A stretch of DNA of 39,115 bases from Burkholderiales bacterium (GCA_021287185.1 JAJTAZ010000020.1:1-39115), one strand, 5' to 3'. Shown: positions 27,635 to 36,300, numbered from the stretch's first letter. A program made the numbers and translations. Notes: generated by a model not told the origin, from the sequence alone.

Positions 27635-28414
27635 ATGATTAGACGATATTTAATGATTGGTATTGTTGCTTTGGTAGGTCTTAGTGCTTGTGTTTCATCG
27701 TGCAAAAAAGAAATACCTGAGGCGGTTTTAAGACAACCTAAAATTGGTGATTTAGGCGGAGTGAAGGTCAGCATTCCTTGGTATATGGCCGAATTGATTG
27801 AATATGAAGGCGATCCAGGTTGGGACGCTGAAAAATGGAAAACATTTAAATTTCCAGAGCGGACATATGATTCTAAGATTACCAGTTTTGGATTTGATAT
27901 TCGCTTTCCAGATGGTGCAGTGCCATCTACAGAAATATTGTCGAAAGATCGATTCGAGCAGAACAAAAACAGCCGTACAACTATGTGGATGAGTGTTAGC
28001 CTACTTTCTGGGACATATTTTATACCCGCTGGGCTCAATAATAGAACTAAACAATACCAAACGCCAGATTTACGTTTTCCAATTGATAATTATGAGCGTT
28101 TACTCAAGCCAGAATATGGGCTTACTGTTTATATTGTTAAAGGTATTGACCCTGTGACACAACAACCGTATCGGAAGGATCCTTATGCTAAAGATGTATT
28201 TATTTATCAAGATAAATTTGGAGATACCAAAACTATTATTGTGTGTAGCAATGATAATCCGCGATATGTAAATAGCACTTGTTTGCATGAATTTACATTA
28301 GTGGATCAAGGTATTAATGCAGAGGTAACGGTGCTGTATCTCCGACATTTTTTACCTCACTGGAGGCAGGTAGAAACAATGGCTATCCAACAAATTTTGG
28401 AATTAAAGATATGA
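27635..28414 (+). CDS. Predicted lipoprotein of unknown function, AT-rich
   Basis: A 259-aa protein with a lipoprotein signal peptide: MIRRYLMIGIVALVGLSAC, lipobox LSAC with the lipidated Cys at about residue 20. The mature part has ITSFGFDIRFPDG, SVSLLSGTYFIPAG, YGLTVYIVKGIDP and a C-terminal helical end. I do not know a named function. The layout recalls single-gene lipoproteins seen next to type VI secretion effectors as immunity proteins in gamma- and betaproteobacteria, but no effector or secretion gene is in this window. The gene is visibly richer in A+T than its neighbours, suggesting recent transfer. GAGG lies 9 nt before ATG 27635, with TTG 27632 as an alternative. The 190 nt upstream are AT-rich and empty. 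Confidence 0.7.
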   Translation: MIRRYLMIGIVALVGLSACVSSCKKEIPEAVLRQPKIGDLGGVKVSIPWYMAELIEYEGDPGWDAEKWKTFKFPERTYDSKITSFGFDIRFPDGAVPSTEILSKDRFEQNKNSRTTMWMSVSLLSGTYFIPAGLNNRTKQYQTPDLRFPIDNYERLLKPEYGLTVYIVKGIDPVTQQPYRKDPYAKDVFIYQDKFGDTKTIIVCSNDNPRYVNSTCLHEFTLVDQGINAEVTVLYLRHFLPHWRQVETMAIQQILELKI

Positions 28415-28472
28415 GGGTGAGTCGCGGAGTTAGAAGTTTTGCGCTTTGCTGAAACCCGTAAGTCGGAAACCC

Positions 28473-28584
28473 GTAGGGTGCAATAAGTGTTTTTTTTTAC
28501 GTATTGCACCGTATGTGGCGAATTTACCCCCGTCTTTTTTTGCACATACGGCGCAATGCGCAAACCCCGCTTATTGCGCCCTAC
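28473..28584. repeat. Nested palindromic repeat element (112 bp)
   Basis: Outer arms GTAGGGTGCAATAAG (28473-28487) and CTTATTGCGCCCTAC (28570-28584) are inverse with one mismatch. Inner arms TTGCACCGTATGTG and CACATACGGCGCAA are also inverse with one mismatch. The outer arm matches the element at 22928-22966. It fills most of the 236-nt gap between the lipoprotein and hotdog genes, and no gene is seen inside. Confidence 0.8.
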
Positions 28585-28650
28585 AATTTTGTGTCTGAGG
28601 ATAAAATTCAACGCTACTTACCAACAAAAAAATAAAAAGGACATCATTTC

Positions 28651-29124
28651 ATGCAAGCACAACAACTTCTCCACTACTGGCAAAAACTCGAAAAACGACC
28701 CGCTGGCAAATGGCTGTTTAGCAAAGTCATTCAGCATAAAGCCCCATTTTTCAGAGCGAGCAATGCGCAAATCGTCGAATTGCGCCCGAACTACGCCAAA
28801 CTTGTGATGAAAAAACGCCATGCGGTGCAAAACCACATCGGCACGGTACATGTCATCGCGATTTGCAATATGTTGGAAATGGCAATGGGTGCATTGGCAG
28901 AAGTGAGTATCCCCAATCATTTGCGTTGGATACCCAAAGGCATGAGCGTAGAATACACGGCGAAGGCAGGCAGTGACATCACAGGTATTGCTGAGGTCAA
29001 GCCCGAGGACTGGCAAGCAGGGGACTTGGATGTGGTTGTGAATGCCTATGATAATCAAGGCGTGGTCGTGGTTAAAGGCATCATCAAATTGTGGATTAGT
29101 GAGAAGCCCAACAAAAACCATTAA
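28651..29124 (+). CDS. DUF4442-type hotdog-fold protein (possible thioesterase)
   Basis: A 157-aa protein resembling the DUF4442/PaaI-like hotdog family. The stretch VQNHIGTVHVIAICNMLEMAMGA matches the family's N-H-x-G-x-x-H central helix, and the C-terminal half shows the expected beta strands ending VVVKGIIKLWIS. Members are thought to act on acyl-CoA thioesters, but this group's substrate is unknown. AAAGG lies 9 nt before ATG 28651. It is probably monocistronic or read with msrB, which starts 60 nt downstream across a short remnant of the local repeat (GCGATTCGCT). Confidence 0.8.
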   Translation: MQAQQLLHYWQKLEKRPAGKWLFSKVIQHKAPFFRASNAQIVELRPNYAKLVMKKRHAVQNHIGTVHVIAICNMLEMAMGALAEVSIPNHLRWIPKGMSVEYTAKAGSDITGIAEVKPEDWQAGDLDVVVNAYDNQGVVVVKGIIKLWISEKPNKNH

Positions 29125-29184
29125 CCCATAGGGCGCGGCGATTCGCTACCGCTTATGACTCCTACGACAGATATTGAGAACATT

Positions 29185-29562
29185 ATGAGCAACGACCTAC
29201 GCAACAAACTCTCGCCACTCGCCTACAGCGTTACCCAAGAAAAAGGCACCGAGCGACCGTTCACCAGTGAGTTTGCTGAAACTTGGCACGATGGTGCATA
29301 CCACTGCGTGGTGTGTGATGCGGCTTTATTTGAGTCGACCAATCAATTCAACGCAGGTTGCGGTTGGCCGAGTTTTGATGCGCCTGTGGCGCAGGAGGCG
29401 GTTGCCGAGCACCGTGATACCACGCACGGCATGATACGCACTGAGGTGGTCTGCCATGCCTGCGGCGCGCATTTGGGTCATGTGTTCCCCGATGGGCCGC
29501 CGAGCACGGGCTTGCGCTATTGCATCAATGGCGCGGCTTTGAAGTTCGTTCCCGAGTCCTAA
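29185..29562 (+). CDS. msrB: Peptide-methionine (R)-S-oxide reductase
   Basis: Reduces the R-epimer of methionine sulfoxide in damaged proteins. The 125-aa protein has the zinc site Cys41/Cys44 and Cys90/Cys93, the NAGCGWPSF block with resolving Cys59, and the catalytic Cys113 in LRYCING. The frame is open up to ATG 29155, but ATG 29185 gives the family N-terminus; the ten extra residues derive partly from repeat-like sequence. It is convergent with the ybjQ-like gene. The 65-nt gap contains a short inverted repeat (GAACGT/ACGTTC) but no T-run. Confidence 0.94.
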   Translation: MSNDLRNKLSPLAYSVTQEKGTERPFTSEFAETWHDGAYHCVVCDAALFESTNQFNAGCGWPSFDAPVAQEAVAEHRDTTHGMIRTEVVCHACGAHLGHVFPDGPPSTGLRYCINGAALKFVPES

Positions 29563-29627
29563 TCGGCATCCTCAAGCAACACCGTTAGGATACGAGAACG
29601 TGATTTAACGTTCAGGCAACGTTGGGT

Positions 29628-29948
29628 TTATTGCACAATCACCGCAGTGCCGCTGGCTGACACCATCAGCATGCCATTGCCTTGTCCAAGCACTTCGTAG
29701 TCTAAATCCACACCAACAATGGCATTTGCGCCCAAGTCGCGTGCGCGTTCTTCCAATTCTTTGAGTGCAATGTCACGGGCTTTTTGTAATTCACGCTCGT
29801 AGGTGCCTGAGCGGCCACCGACCAAATCGCGGATGCCTGCAAATAGGTCTTTGAATAGGTTGGCACCGAGAATCGCTTCGCCCGCAACGACACCACAGTA
29901 ACGGGTGATGGTTTTGCCTTCAATGCTGTGTGTGGTGGTGATGTCCAT
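29628..29948 (-). CDS. YbjQ/UPF0145 family protein
   Basis: A 106-aa protein of the YbjQ (DUF74, putative heavy-metal-binding) family. It starts with [24 protein letters not shown], continues with [21 protein letters not shown], and ends with [14 protein letters not shown] followed by MVSASGTAV. The family forms a small pentameric ring. Its role is unproven. Full length. AAGGA lies 9 nt before ATG 29948. It stands alone between msrB and pyrD. Confidence 0.92.
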   Translation of the reverse strand: MDITTTHSIEGKTITRYCGVVAGEAILGANLFKDLFAGIRDLVGGRSGTYERELQKARDIALKELEERARDLGANAIVGVDLDYEVLGQGNGMLMVSASGTAVIVQ

Positions 29949-29996
29949 GTGCGTTTTCCTTTACTCAGTCAGTGCTTGGTCAATAATTAATCAATG

Positions 29997-30021
29997 ATTG
30001 AGTTCAATCTATGAACTCAAT
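29997..30021. promoter_or_regulatory. Perfect 10-bp inverted repeat upstream of the ybjQ-like gene
   Basis: ATTGAGTTCA (29997-30006) and TGAACTCAAT (30012-30021) are exact inverses around a 5-nt loop, in an AT-rich 127-nt gap. It could be an operator for the ybjQ-like gene or a poor terminator for pyrD. On the minus strand it is not followed by a T-run. A TATACT (30030-30035, minus) beside it might be a -10 box. Confidence 0.4.
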
Positions 30022-30075
30022 GATATTTTAGTATATTTAGTACATTTGGTTGGATGACACGCATGTCCATCGCTT

Positions 30076-31098
30076 TTATCGGGTGCGTGCCAATGCCTGC
30101 GCGCAGTCCTTGACCAAATCAGGCCCTTGGTAAATCAGTCCTGTGTACACTTGAACCAATGACGCGCCTGCGTCAATTTTCGCTTGTGCGTCTTTGCCTG
30201 ACATAATTCCGCCCACGCCAATGATGGGCACTTCGCCATTGAGTAGTTTGCTCAATGCGTGTAATACTTGGGTGGACTTCTCGCGCACAGGCGCGCCTGA
30301 AAGTCCGCCTGCTTCGTTGCCGTGTTTGTACGCTTGAGTGGCGGTTTTGTCCAATGTGGTATTGGTGGCAATCACCGCATCAAATCGATGCAGTTTGAGT
30401 AAATCAGCGATGGATTGGATTTGTGATTCATCCAAATCAGGTGCGATTTTCAGGGTCATGGGTACATAACGACCATGGGTGTTGGCCAATTCGGATTGGC
30501 GGGTTTTGAGCGCGGATAGGAGCTCGTCCAATGCGTCTTGCGCTTGCAAATCGCGCAGGTTCTTGGTGTTGGGTGAGGAGATGTTGACCGTGATGTAGGA
30601 GGCGTGTGCATAGACATCGCTCAGTGCGGACAAGTAATCCTCAGTCGCGCGTTCGATGGGCGTGGTGGCGTTTTTGCCGATGTTGATGCCAAGGATGCCG
30701 CCGTTTTGTACGAACTGACTGCGTGCCACATTGCGCAGTAGATTGGCAACGCCAAGGTTGTTAAAACCCATGCGGTTGATGATGGCTTGTTGTTCGGGGA
30801 TGCGAAACAGGCGCGGCTTCGGATTGCCATCTTGTGGACGTGGGGTGACTGTGCCGATTTCGATAAAGCCAAAGCCCATGTTGGCCAGTATATCAATGTG
30901 CTCACCATTTTTATCCAAACCCGCAGCCAAACCGACGCGATTGGGAAAGGTCAAGCCCATGACCGTGGTGGGCGTGGCAGGGATGCGCGCTTTGGGCATC
31001 AAGCCCAAGGCATGCGCTTTGTGCGCCAGTTTGAATGACAGGTGATGGGCGCGTTCTGCGTCCATGGCGAAGGCAATGTTGCGAAAAATATTGTACAT
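30076..31098 (-). CDS. pyrD: Dihydroorotate dehydrogenase, class 2 (quinone)
   Basis: Oxidises dihydroorotate to orotate in pyrimidine synthesis and passes electrons to the membrane quinone pool. The 340 aa fit class 2. An N-terminal amphipathic membrane-binding stretch ([18 protein letters not shown]) is followed by the FMN barrel with [32 protein letters not shown] and INRMGFNN. The catalytic serine is in [10 protein letters not shown], and GVGGI comes near the end. It is the last gene of a minus-strand cluster nudix-aat-bpt-pyrD, 32 nt after bpt. Confidence 0.96.
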   Translation of the reverse strand: MYNIFRNIAFAMDAERAHHLSFKLAHKAHALGLMPKARIPATPTTVMGLTFPNRVGLAAGLDKNGEHIDILANMGFGFIEIGTVTPRPQDGNPKPRLFRIPEQQAIINRMGFNNLGVANLLRNVARSQFVQNGGILGINIGKNATTPIERATEDYLSALSDVYAHASYITVNISSPNTKNLRDLQAQDALDELLSALKTRQSELANTHGRYVPMTLKIAPDLDESQIQSIADLLKLHRFDAVIATNTTLDKTATQAYKHGNEAGGLSGAPVREKSTQVLHALSKLLNGEVPIIGVGGIMSGKDAQAKIDAGASLVQVYTGLIYQGPDLVKDCAQALARTR

Positions 31099-31130
31099 AG
31101 GGATGGTTTGGGTTGGTTAATATTGGTTAA

Positions 31131-31874
31131 TTAAGGTTCATTTGGATCGGATGGGTTCAAGGCAGTCCACTGTTCATTGATTAAAATCTCAGCAGGTTGA
31201 AACCGTTGTTTGTACTGCATTTTGTCTGAGTTGTGTATCCAGTAGCCGAGATACACGTATTTGAGTGCAAACCGTCGCGCGGTCTGAATTTGCCACAATA
31301 TACCATACGTGCCCAAACCCGAAAACTTAGGTTCTGGGTCAAAAAAGGTGTACATGGCGGACAGGCCGTGCACGGTTTGGTCAATCACGCTGACCATACG
31401 CAATATGCCATCGGCATCACGAAACTCCACCATAAATGAGGTCACGGGGCTTTGTAGGAAAAACTGTCGGTACTGCGTTTCTGTGTCGTTCGCCATCGCG
31501 CCATCTGCGTGGCGCGCGCTGATGTAACGGCGGTATAAATCAAAATGCTCCAAGGAGTAGTTTAAATCCAAGACGCGTGCGTTCAAATGCTGCCATTGTT
31601 TGAGACAACGGCGTTGGCTGCGCGTGGGTGCAAAATCATCCACCACGACCCGAATTGATTGGCAAGCTTGGCAATTGTCGCAACGTGGACGATAAACGTA
31701 CAGTGCACTGCGCCGAAATCCCAAATCGATGAGCGCGCTGTAGTTACGGTCATTGACCCAGTCCATCGGTGCAACCACTTCTGAGGTTGCGGCGCGGTCG
31801 GGTAGGTAGTGGCACGGATATTCACCCGTGCGGTACAACTGCAGTTGTACAAAATTTTGGTGCTCTGATTTCAT
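31131..31874 (-). CDS. bpt: Leucyl/aspartate-glutamate-protein transferase (Bpt)
   Basis: Transfers leucine from Leu-tRNA to proteins with N-terminal Asp or Glu, marking them for the ClpS/ClpAP N-end-rule pathway. The 247 aa match the family. The N-terminal domain has the Cys cluster CHYLPDRAATSEV and YRPRCDNCQACQSIRV. The C-terminal GNAT-like domain has MYTFFDPEPKFSGLGTYGILWQI and YLGYWIHNSDKMQYK. Its ATG overlaps the aat stop by 4 nt (ATGA). It acts on residues different from those recognised by Aat. Confidence 0.94.
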   Translation of the reverse strand: MKSEHQNFVQLQLYRTGEYPCHYLPDRAATSEVVAPMDWVNDRNYSALIDLGFRRSALYVYRPRCDNCQACQSIRVVVDDFAPTRSQRRCLKQWQHLNARVLDLNYSLEHFDLYRRYISARHADGAMANDTETQYRQFFLQSPVTSFMVEFRDADGILRMVSVIDQTVHGLSAMYTFFDPEPKFSGLGTYGILWQIQTARRFALKYVYLGYWIHNSDKMQYKQRFQPAEILINEQWTALNPSDPNEP

Positions 31875-32656
31875 GCGATACCCACCGTGTGACCGAAAGC
31901 ATCCAGTAAATTACTCTGGGTGCACATAGCCTGCCAATCCAGTTCAGGCGCGCGCATCAGCCGCGTACTGCCGTCAAAGTAGGCGGCGCGCGCCATGGGT
32001 GCTGCCCCCAAACTCGCCAAATGTTTGGTAACTTGTTGACAGTCTATCCATTGCCCACCATGCGCTTGTAGGTAGTGTACCCAACATGCCAAGGCGATTT
32101 TTGAGCCATCTGATACCGTGGTAAACATCGACTCGCCGAAAAACATGGTTCCAATCAACACACCATATAAACCCGCGATTAAATCATCATGCTGCCAGAC
32201 TTCCACACTGATGGCGTGGTGTTGGTGGTGTAAATCGATGTAGGCGGACATCAATTGCGGGTTAATCCATGTGCCACTTTGCCCATGACGCGGCGCGTCG
32301 GCGCACGCCTGCATCACGCGTTCAAAGCAGCGGTTGATGGTGACACGATAACCCAATTCGCTTTTGCGCGCCCACTGTTTGAGTTTTTTATGCAAGGAGG
32401 GCGCAAGTTTAAAATCATCTAAAGCCAACACCATGCGCGGGTCGGGTGAATGCCACAGCACGGGTTCACCCTCGCTGTACCACGGAAACAATCCCCGTTG
32501 ATACGCGGTATAGACCCATTGTGCATCAATGGCAAAGCCGACAGCATATAGGCTGTCGCTGTGGGGTGCGCCATGGTTGATGTCATTGTGACTCGGCAGT
32601 TCAGAAGGATGCTGAACGATTTTGAATGGCAAATCGGTTTGTGCAGAATGCGCCAT
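31871..32656 (-). CDS. aat: Leucyl/phenylalanyl-tRNA-protein transferase
   Basis: Adds Leu or Phe to proteins beginning with Lys or Arg, creating N-degrons for ClpS. The 261-aa protein carries the diagnostic YQRGLFPWYSEGEPVLWHSPDPR, IAGLYGVLIGTMFFGESMF, and DCQQVTKHLASLGA. In relatives the middle of the first block is usually LWWSPDPR; here it is LWHSPDPR, a mild variation. I prefer ATG 32656 (GGTGGA 6 nt upstream, 2 nt after the nudix stop) over the TTG at 32662. It overlaps bpt by 4 nt. Confidence 0.94.
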   Translation of the reverse strand: MAHSAQTDLPFKIVQHPSELPSHNDINHGAPHSDSLYAVGFAIDAQWVYTAYQRGLFPWYSEGEPVLWHSPDPRMVLALDDFKLAPSLHKKLKQWARKSELGYRVTINRCFERVMQACADAPRHGQSGTWINPQLMSAYIDLHHQHHAISVEVWQHDDLIAGLYGVLIGTMFFGESMFTTVSDGSKIALACWVHYLQAHGGQWIDCQQVTKHLASLGAAPMARAAYFDGSTRLMRAPELDWQAMCTQSNLLDAFGHTVGIA

Positions 32657-32658
32657 GC

Positions 32659-33228
32659 TCAATCCACCAAGGGTTTAAGTGTGACGTGGCGCGTTGGGAA
32701 CACCCCATGCTCAAGGTCGGCCATCCATGCGCGCAACGCGCTGTGTGAACTCCTAAACACCAAATCTTCCCACGGAATTTCATCGGGTGCAAACAAGCGC
32801 GCTTGTAAGGTCTCGTCACCCGCAGCGAATTGGGGTTGCTCCAACTCAGCACGGAAAAACAAATGGGTTTGTGCGATGTGTGGAATGTCCACAATATGGT
32901 ACACAGGTTCAATCAGATGCACTTGAGCGCAGGCTTCTTCAAACGTTTCACGCCATGCACCCTGCATTGTGCTCTCGCCGCACTCCATAAAACCTGCGGG
33001 CAAAGTCCACTTACCTGCGCCTGGCTCAATGGCGCGTTGGCACAATAGAATTTTGCCTTGATAGACGGGGAGGGTTCCGACCACCATTTTTGGGTTGTCG
33101 TAGTGAATATGACCACAGGCTGGGCACACCGCACGCACGCGTGCGTCATCCGCTGGAATGCGATGTTCGACTTTTGTGCCACACAGTGCACAAAATAGGG
33201 TGGTGGGCGGGGGAAAGGCAGTGTTCAT
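32659..33228 (-). CDS. NUDIX hydrolase with N-terminal zinc ribbon
   Basis: A 189-aa protein with an N-terminal zinc ribbon (Cys13, Cys16, Cys35, Cys38) and a nudix domain. The nudix box starts at GFMECGE and continues to RETFEEACA. The core Glu residues are kept, with a Cys where the general consensus has Gly. Members hydrolyse nucleoside diphosphate derivatives such as ADP-ribose or NADH-like compounds; the substrate here is unknown. It is the first gene of the nudix-aat-bpt-pyrD cluster, with 2 nt or a slight overlap to aat, so it is co-transcribed. Its biochemical link to the N-end rule genes is not known. Confidence 0.9.
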   Translation of the reverse strand: MNTAFPPPTTLFCALCGTKVEHRIPADDARVRAVCPACGHIHYDNPKMVVGTLPVYQGKILLCQRAIEPGAGKWTLPAGFMECGESTMQGAWRETFEEACAQVHLIEPVYHIVDIPHIAQTHLFFRAELEQPQFAAGDETLQARLFAPDEIPWEDLVFRSSHSALRAWMADLEHGVFPTRHVTLKPLVD

Positions 33229-33290
33229 ATTGTCCTTGTTTCAGACGCTATTGTGCCACAGCGCAGGCCTCATGGCTATTGTACACATAC

Positions 33291-33319
33291 AAAAACGCAC
33301 AATCGGTTGATTGTGCGTT
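33291..33319 (-). terminator. Intrinsic terminator of the cytochrome c gene
   Basis: On the minus strand a perfect 11-bp stem (33309-33319 with 33294-33304) and a 4-nt loop is followed by five T (complement of 33291-33295). It lies 30 nt after the stop of the cytochrome gene at 33350 and separates it from the nudix operon. Confidence 0.85.
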
Positions 33320-33349
33320 GTGCTTGTATGGAGTATTGAAAATGTCGAA

Positions 33350-33670
33350 TCAGCGATCCAACATCCAACGAACCACGGCCTCAATGTCTTTTTGTGGCAT
33401 GTCGGGGTAAGCCTGCATCGGTGTGGTTCCCCAAACACCGACCGAGCCTTTGCGAACCTTATCGGCCAATCGCGACTCGGCACCTGCCTGATCTTTGTAC
33501 TTGTCCGAGATTTCACGAATGGTTGGGCCAATGATACGTTTGTCAATGGAATGGCATTCAAAGCATTTATTGGCTTTGGCAATTTGCGGGCTCGCCATTG
33601 CTGGGCTGACGCTCAACACTCCGAGCAGCGCGGTCATGACCCCAATCGAAATTTTTAAATGCAATCTCAT
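33350..33670 (-). CDS. Small periplasmic c-type cytochrome (class I)
   Basis: A 106-aa secreted monohaem cytochrome: Sec signal peptide (about residues 1-26, cleavage after AMA), haem site CFECH at 36-40, and a likely axial Met in GTTPMQAYPD. It is the size of cytochrome c551/c552, soluble electron carriers to terminal oxidases or nitrite reductases. AGGAC precedes ATG 33670. Haem attachment would need a Ccm/Ccs system encoded elsewhere. A second cytochrome lies 125 nt upstream on the same strand, so they may be a tandem pair. Confidence 0.92.
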   Translation of the reverse strand: MRLHLKISIGVMTALLGVLSVSPAMASPQIAKANKCFECHSIDKRIIGPTIREISDKYKDQAGAESRLADKVRKGSVGVWGTTPMQAYPDMPQKDIEAVVRWMLDR

Positions 33671-33795
33671 CGTCTGTCCTAATTTTTATGAAATGTTATG
33701 AAATGAATGATTGAATCATTATTTTCAGTATCACTATCTTAATACCGATAACGCATGAAGTGCCGATGCGTTGACGAGTCAACGATTTCAGTGAC

Positions 33796-34110
33796 TTATT
33801 GCTTGAGTATCCACTGCGTGAGTTCATCCAACTCAGCTTGGCTCATTTTGGGGTGGGCGGGCATTTTTTCCCAAAAATAGTACAGTGTAATGCCGTTGCG
33901 AATCGGATTTTGAATGCGTCCAACCGCATCGCTGCGTCCCCGAAAAGCGTTACCAATGTATTGAAAGGAAGGGCCTTTTTTGTCTTGATTGACTTCGTGG
34001 CACTTTAAGCAATCGTAGTTTTTGGCAATTTGGTAACCATCTGCGTGGCTTAGCGTGCTAAATAAAACACTGCTGGCGATGAGGCTTGCACCAACGAAAA
34101 CTCGCTTCAT
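33796..34110 (-). CDS. Small periplasmic c-type cytochrome (class I)
   Basis: A 104-aa protein with a Sec signal peptide (about residues 1-23, cleavage after SHA), haem motif CLKCH at 34-38, and a probable axial Met in EKMPAHPKMS. It ends in the usual C-terminal helix LDELTQWILKQ. It is similar in size to the next cytochrome at 33350 but clearly diverged (different haem-site middle residues), so it is an old paralogue at most. The 125-nt gap between them contains a 7-bp inverted repeat (33769-33784) without a T-run. It is divergent from lgt. Confidence 0.92.
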   Translation of the reverse strand: MKRVFVGASLIASSVLFSTLSHADGYQIAKNYDCLKCHEVNQDKKGPSFQYIGNAFRGRSDAVGRIQNPIRNGITLYYFWEKMPAHPKMSQAELDELTQWILKQ

Positions 34111-34228
34111 AAAAAATCCTCAATAATGCGTTAAAAACTGGTTTGACATCGGTACAATGGCGTTGCGATGCAAAACCGCATTCTACCGCAAACACTCGAA
34201 TTTGATAGATAAAAAACAAAGGATCATT

Positions 34229-35107
34229 ATGGCACTCATTCATCCGCAATTTGACGCGGTGGCATTTTCAATCGGCGGCGAGGGCGGTTGGCCAGTGCAC
34301 TGGTATGGGCTGACGTATTTGGCGGCATTTTTAATGTTTTTGTTGCTCGGTAAATACCGCGCCAAAACCTTGCCCGAATTGGGGTTTAAACCGCTGGAGT
34401 TGGATGATATTTTATTTTATGGTGTGCTTGGGGTGATTTTGGGTGGGCGCATTGGTTATGTGCTGTTTTATAAACCTGCTGAATTTCTTGCCCATCCAGC
34501 GGATATTTTTAAGGTCTGGCAGGGTGGGATGTCTTTCCACGGCGGTTTTTTGGGTGTGCTCGTGGCGATGATTTGGTATGCGCGTAAAACCAATCGTGGT
34601 TTTTGGCAAATCACGGATTTTATCGCACCGTTGGTGCCTTTGGGACTGGCATCGGGACGTTTGGGCAATTTCATCAACGGTGAGTTGTGGGGGCGTGTGT
34701 CGGATGCGGGGTATTCATGGCTGATGTTGTTTCCGCAAGCGGCCGATGCGGATGCGTTGTATGTGAATGAACACCCTGCCAGTGCGGCGTTGTTGCAGCA
34801 AATTGGTCAATATTCGATGTTGCCACGCCATCCCTCACAGATTTATCAGTTGCTCGGCGAGGGCGTTTTGTTGTTTGTCATCTTGTGGTGGTATGCGCGT
34901 AAAGTCCGTCCCACGATGGCTGTCTCAGCAGTTTTTTTGCTGGGGTATGGCGTATTGCGCTTTTTGGCAGAATTTGCGCGCGAGCCCGATGACTTTTTGG
35001 GCTTGTTTGCAGGCTTTTCAATGGGGCAGATTTTGTCCTTGCCGATGATTGTACTCGGTGCGATTTTGTTGTGGCGCGCCTATCAAAGCCCCAAACACCA
35101 AAGTTAA
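34229..35107 (+). CDS. lgt: Prolipoprotein diacylglyceryl transferase
   Basis: Attaches diacylglyceryl to the lipobox cysteine of prolipoproteins in the inner membrane. The 292-aa protein has about seven membrane segments. It shows the essential HGGFLG (catalytic His), the signature [13 protein letters not shown], and a [12 protein letters not shown] motif near the C-terminus. ATG 34229, preceded by AAAGGATC 5 nt away, is chosen over an upstream in-frame start at 34157. The window itself encodes at least two predicted lipoproteins that would be its substrates. Confidence 0.95.
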   Translation: MALIHPQFDAVAFSIGGEGGWPVHWYGLTYLAAFLMFLLLGKYRAKTLPELGFKPLELDDILFYGVLGVILGGRIGYVLFYKPAEFLAHPADIFKVWQGGMSFHGGFLGVLVAMIWYARKTNRGFWQITDFIAPLVPLGLASGRLGNFINGELWGRVSDAGYSWLMLFPQAADADALYVNEHPASAALLQQIGQYSMLPRHPSQIYQLLGEGVLLFVILWWYARKVRPTMAVSAVFLLGYGVLRFLAEFAREPDDFLGLFAGFSMGQILSLPMIVLGAILLWRAYQSPKHQS

Positions 35108-35130
35108 TCACTTAAACGTTGCGTCCTACA

Positions 35131-36300
35131 ATGAATTTATTACACAAATTACTCGGACAAAATGATAAGCGACTGGGTACAACACTGATGCTGGCAGTGG
35201 TCGGCACGTTGGCGTTGTCGGCATGCGATAGAACTTCATCGACGGCGGTGGCGCCACCAGCAATAGCACCCGAAGCGACCTTTGTGAAGATGGTTCAAAG
35301 AACCCACGCACTGCGTGACGCAGATGCCAAAGGTTGGATTGATGATATTTTGACCAGTTTGGATGATGTCAAAATGCCACGCACCAATGAATCCATGTGT
35401 GCGGTGATGGCGGTGATTGAGCAGGAAAGCGGATACAAGGAAGATCCACCTGTTGCAGGTTTGAGTACATTATTAGCAAACAAAATTAAAAAAATGGGCA
35501 GTAACTTGGCCTTGAGGCTGGCATTGGAAGTGCGTTTAGACCAAGCCATGAGTACGGGCAAAACTTTCCGCGAAGGAATCAAACAGATTAAAACCGAACG
35601 TGATTTATCCAATTGGTACACTGAGTTCACTGAGTCGCGCTATACCAGCCCAATTCTCAAATACATGGGCAAAAGTGTGGATGATGTGGTGTCGACCGTC
35701 GGCTCCATGCAGGTGTCCATTGATTATGCCCGTAAAGTTGCTGCTTCGCTCGGACAGTCGAGTATGAATATGCGTGAAACCTTGTACACCCGCAAAGGTG
35801 GGGTCTTGTTTGGTACGGCGCATTTGTTTTATTATCCGACGCATTACACCGATATGCTGTACCGCTTTGCGGATTTTAATGCGGGGCATTATGCCAGTCG
35901 CAATGCGGGCTTTCAGACCATGGTTAGTCAGTTGACGGGTAAACCGTTGAATGCCGATGGTGACTTGATTGAGCATCAAGCCGACAATCCCAATTCGGTG
36001 TCGGAAACCCAAAATGCAGTGATGCAATTGTTGGCTAAAAAAATGCCCAACATCACCGCTCAGACCATTCAACAGGATTTGGCATTGGAAAAAAGTTTGG
36101 ATTTTGAAAGCACCGTCACGTATCAAACCGTGGCGCAATTGTATGCACAAAAGTACAAAAAAGTACTCAGTCAACAACTGCCCAAAATCAGTTTAAAAAG
36201 TGAGAAAATCACCCGTAACCTCACCACTGAGTGGTATGCCAATTCGGTCAACCGCCGTTATCAACAGTGTCTATCTGTCGTCCAACGTGCGAATTATTAA
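35131..36300 (+). CDS. DUF1615 family lipoprotein, lytic-transglycosylase-like
   Basis: A 389-aa predicted lipoprotein with lipobox LSAC about 30 residues from the start. The stretch CAVMAVIEQESGY is the catalytic-glutamate motif common to lysozyme-like lytic transglycosylases, and DUF1615 has been compared to that fold. Other family features are YTEFTESRY, GSMQVSIDYAR, GVLFGTAHLFYYPTHY and DFNAGHYASRNAGFQ, where the last segments resemble the GxMQ and N-x-GxY regions of transglycosylases. ATG 35131 is chosen over TTG 35119. It is 23 nt downstream of lgt, probably the same transcript. Enzyme activity is inferred, not shown. Confidence 0.85.
   Translation: MNLLHKLLGQNDKRLGTTLMLAVVGTLALSACDRTSSTAVAPPAIAPEATFVKMVQRTHALRDADAKGWIDDILTSLDDVKMPRTNESMCAVMAVIEQESGYKEDPPVAGLSTLLANKIKKMGSNLALRLALEVRLDQAMSTGKTFREGIKQIKTERDLSNWYTEFTESRYTSPILKYMGKSVDDVVSTVGSMQVSIDYARKVAASLGQSSMNMRETLYTRKGGVLFGTAHLFYYPTHYTDMLYRFADFNAGHYASRNAGFQTMVSQLTGKPLNADGDLIEHQADNPNSVSETQNAVMQLLAKKMPNITAQTIQQDLALEKSLDFESTVTYQTVAQLYAQKYKKVLSQQLPKISLKSEKITRNLTTEWYANSVNRRYQQCLSVVQRANY

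Noticed and set aside
33769-33784. Palindrome CGTTGAC/GTCAACG as a terminator for the upstream cytochrome gene
   Set aside because: No T-run follows on the minus strand and the loop is only 2 nt. Too weak to call.
34143-34158. TTGACA followed by TACAAT before lgt
   Set aside because: The two hexamers are only 4 nt apart and cannot form one promoter. Each lacks a good partner at 16-18 nt.
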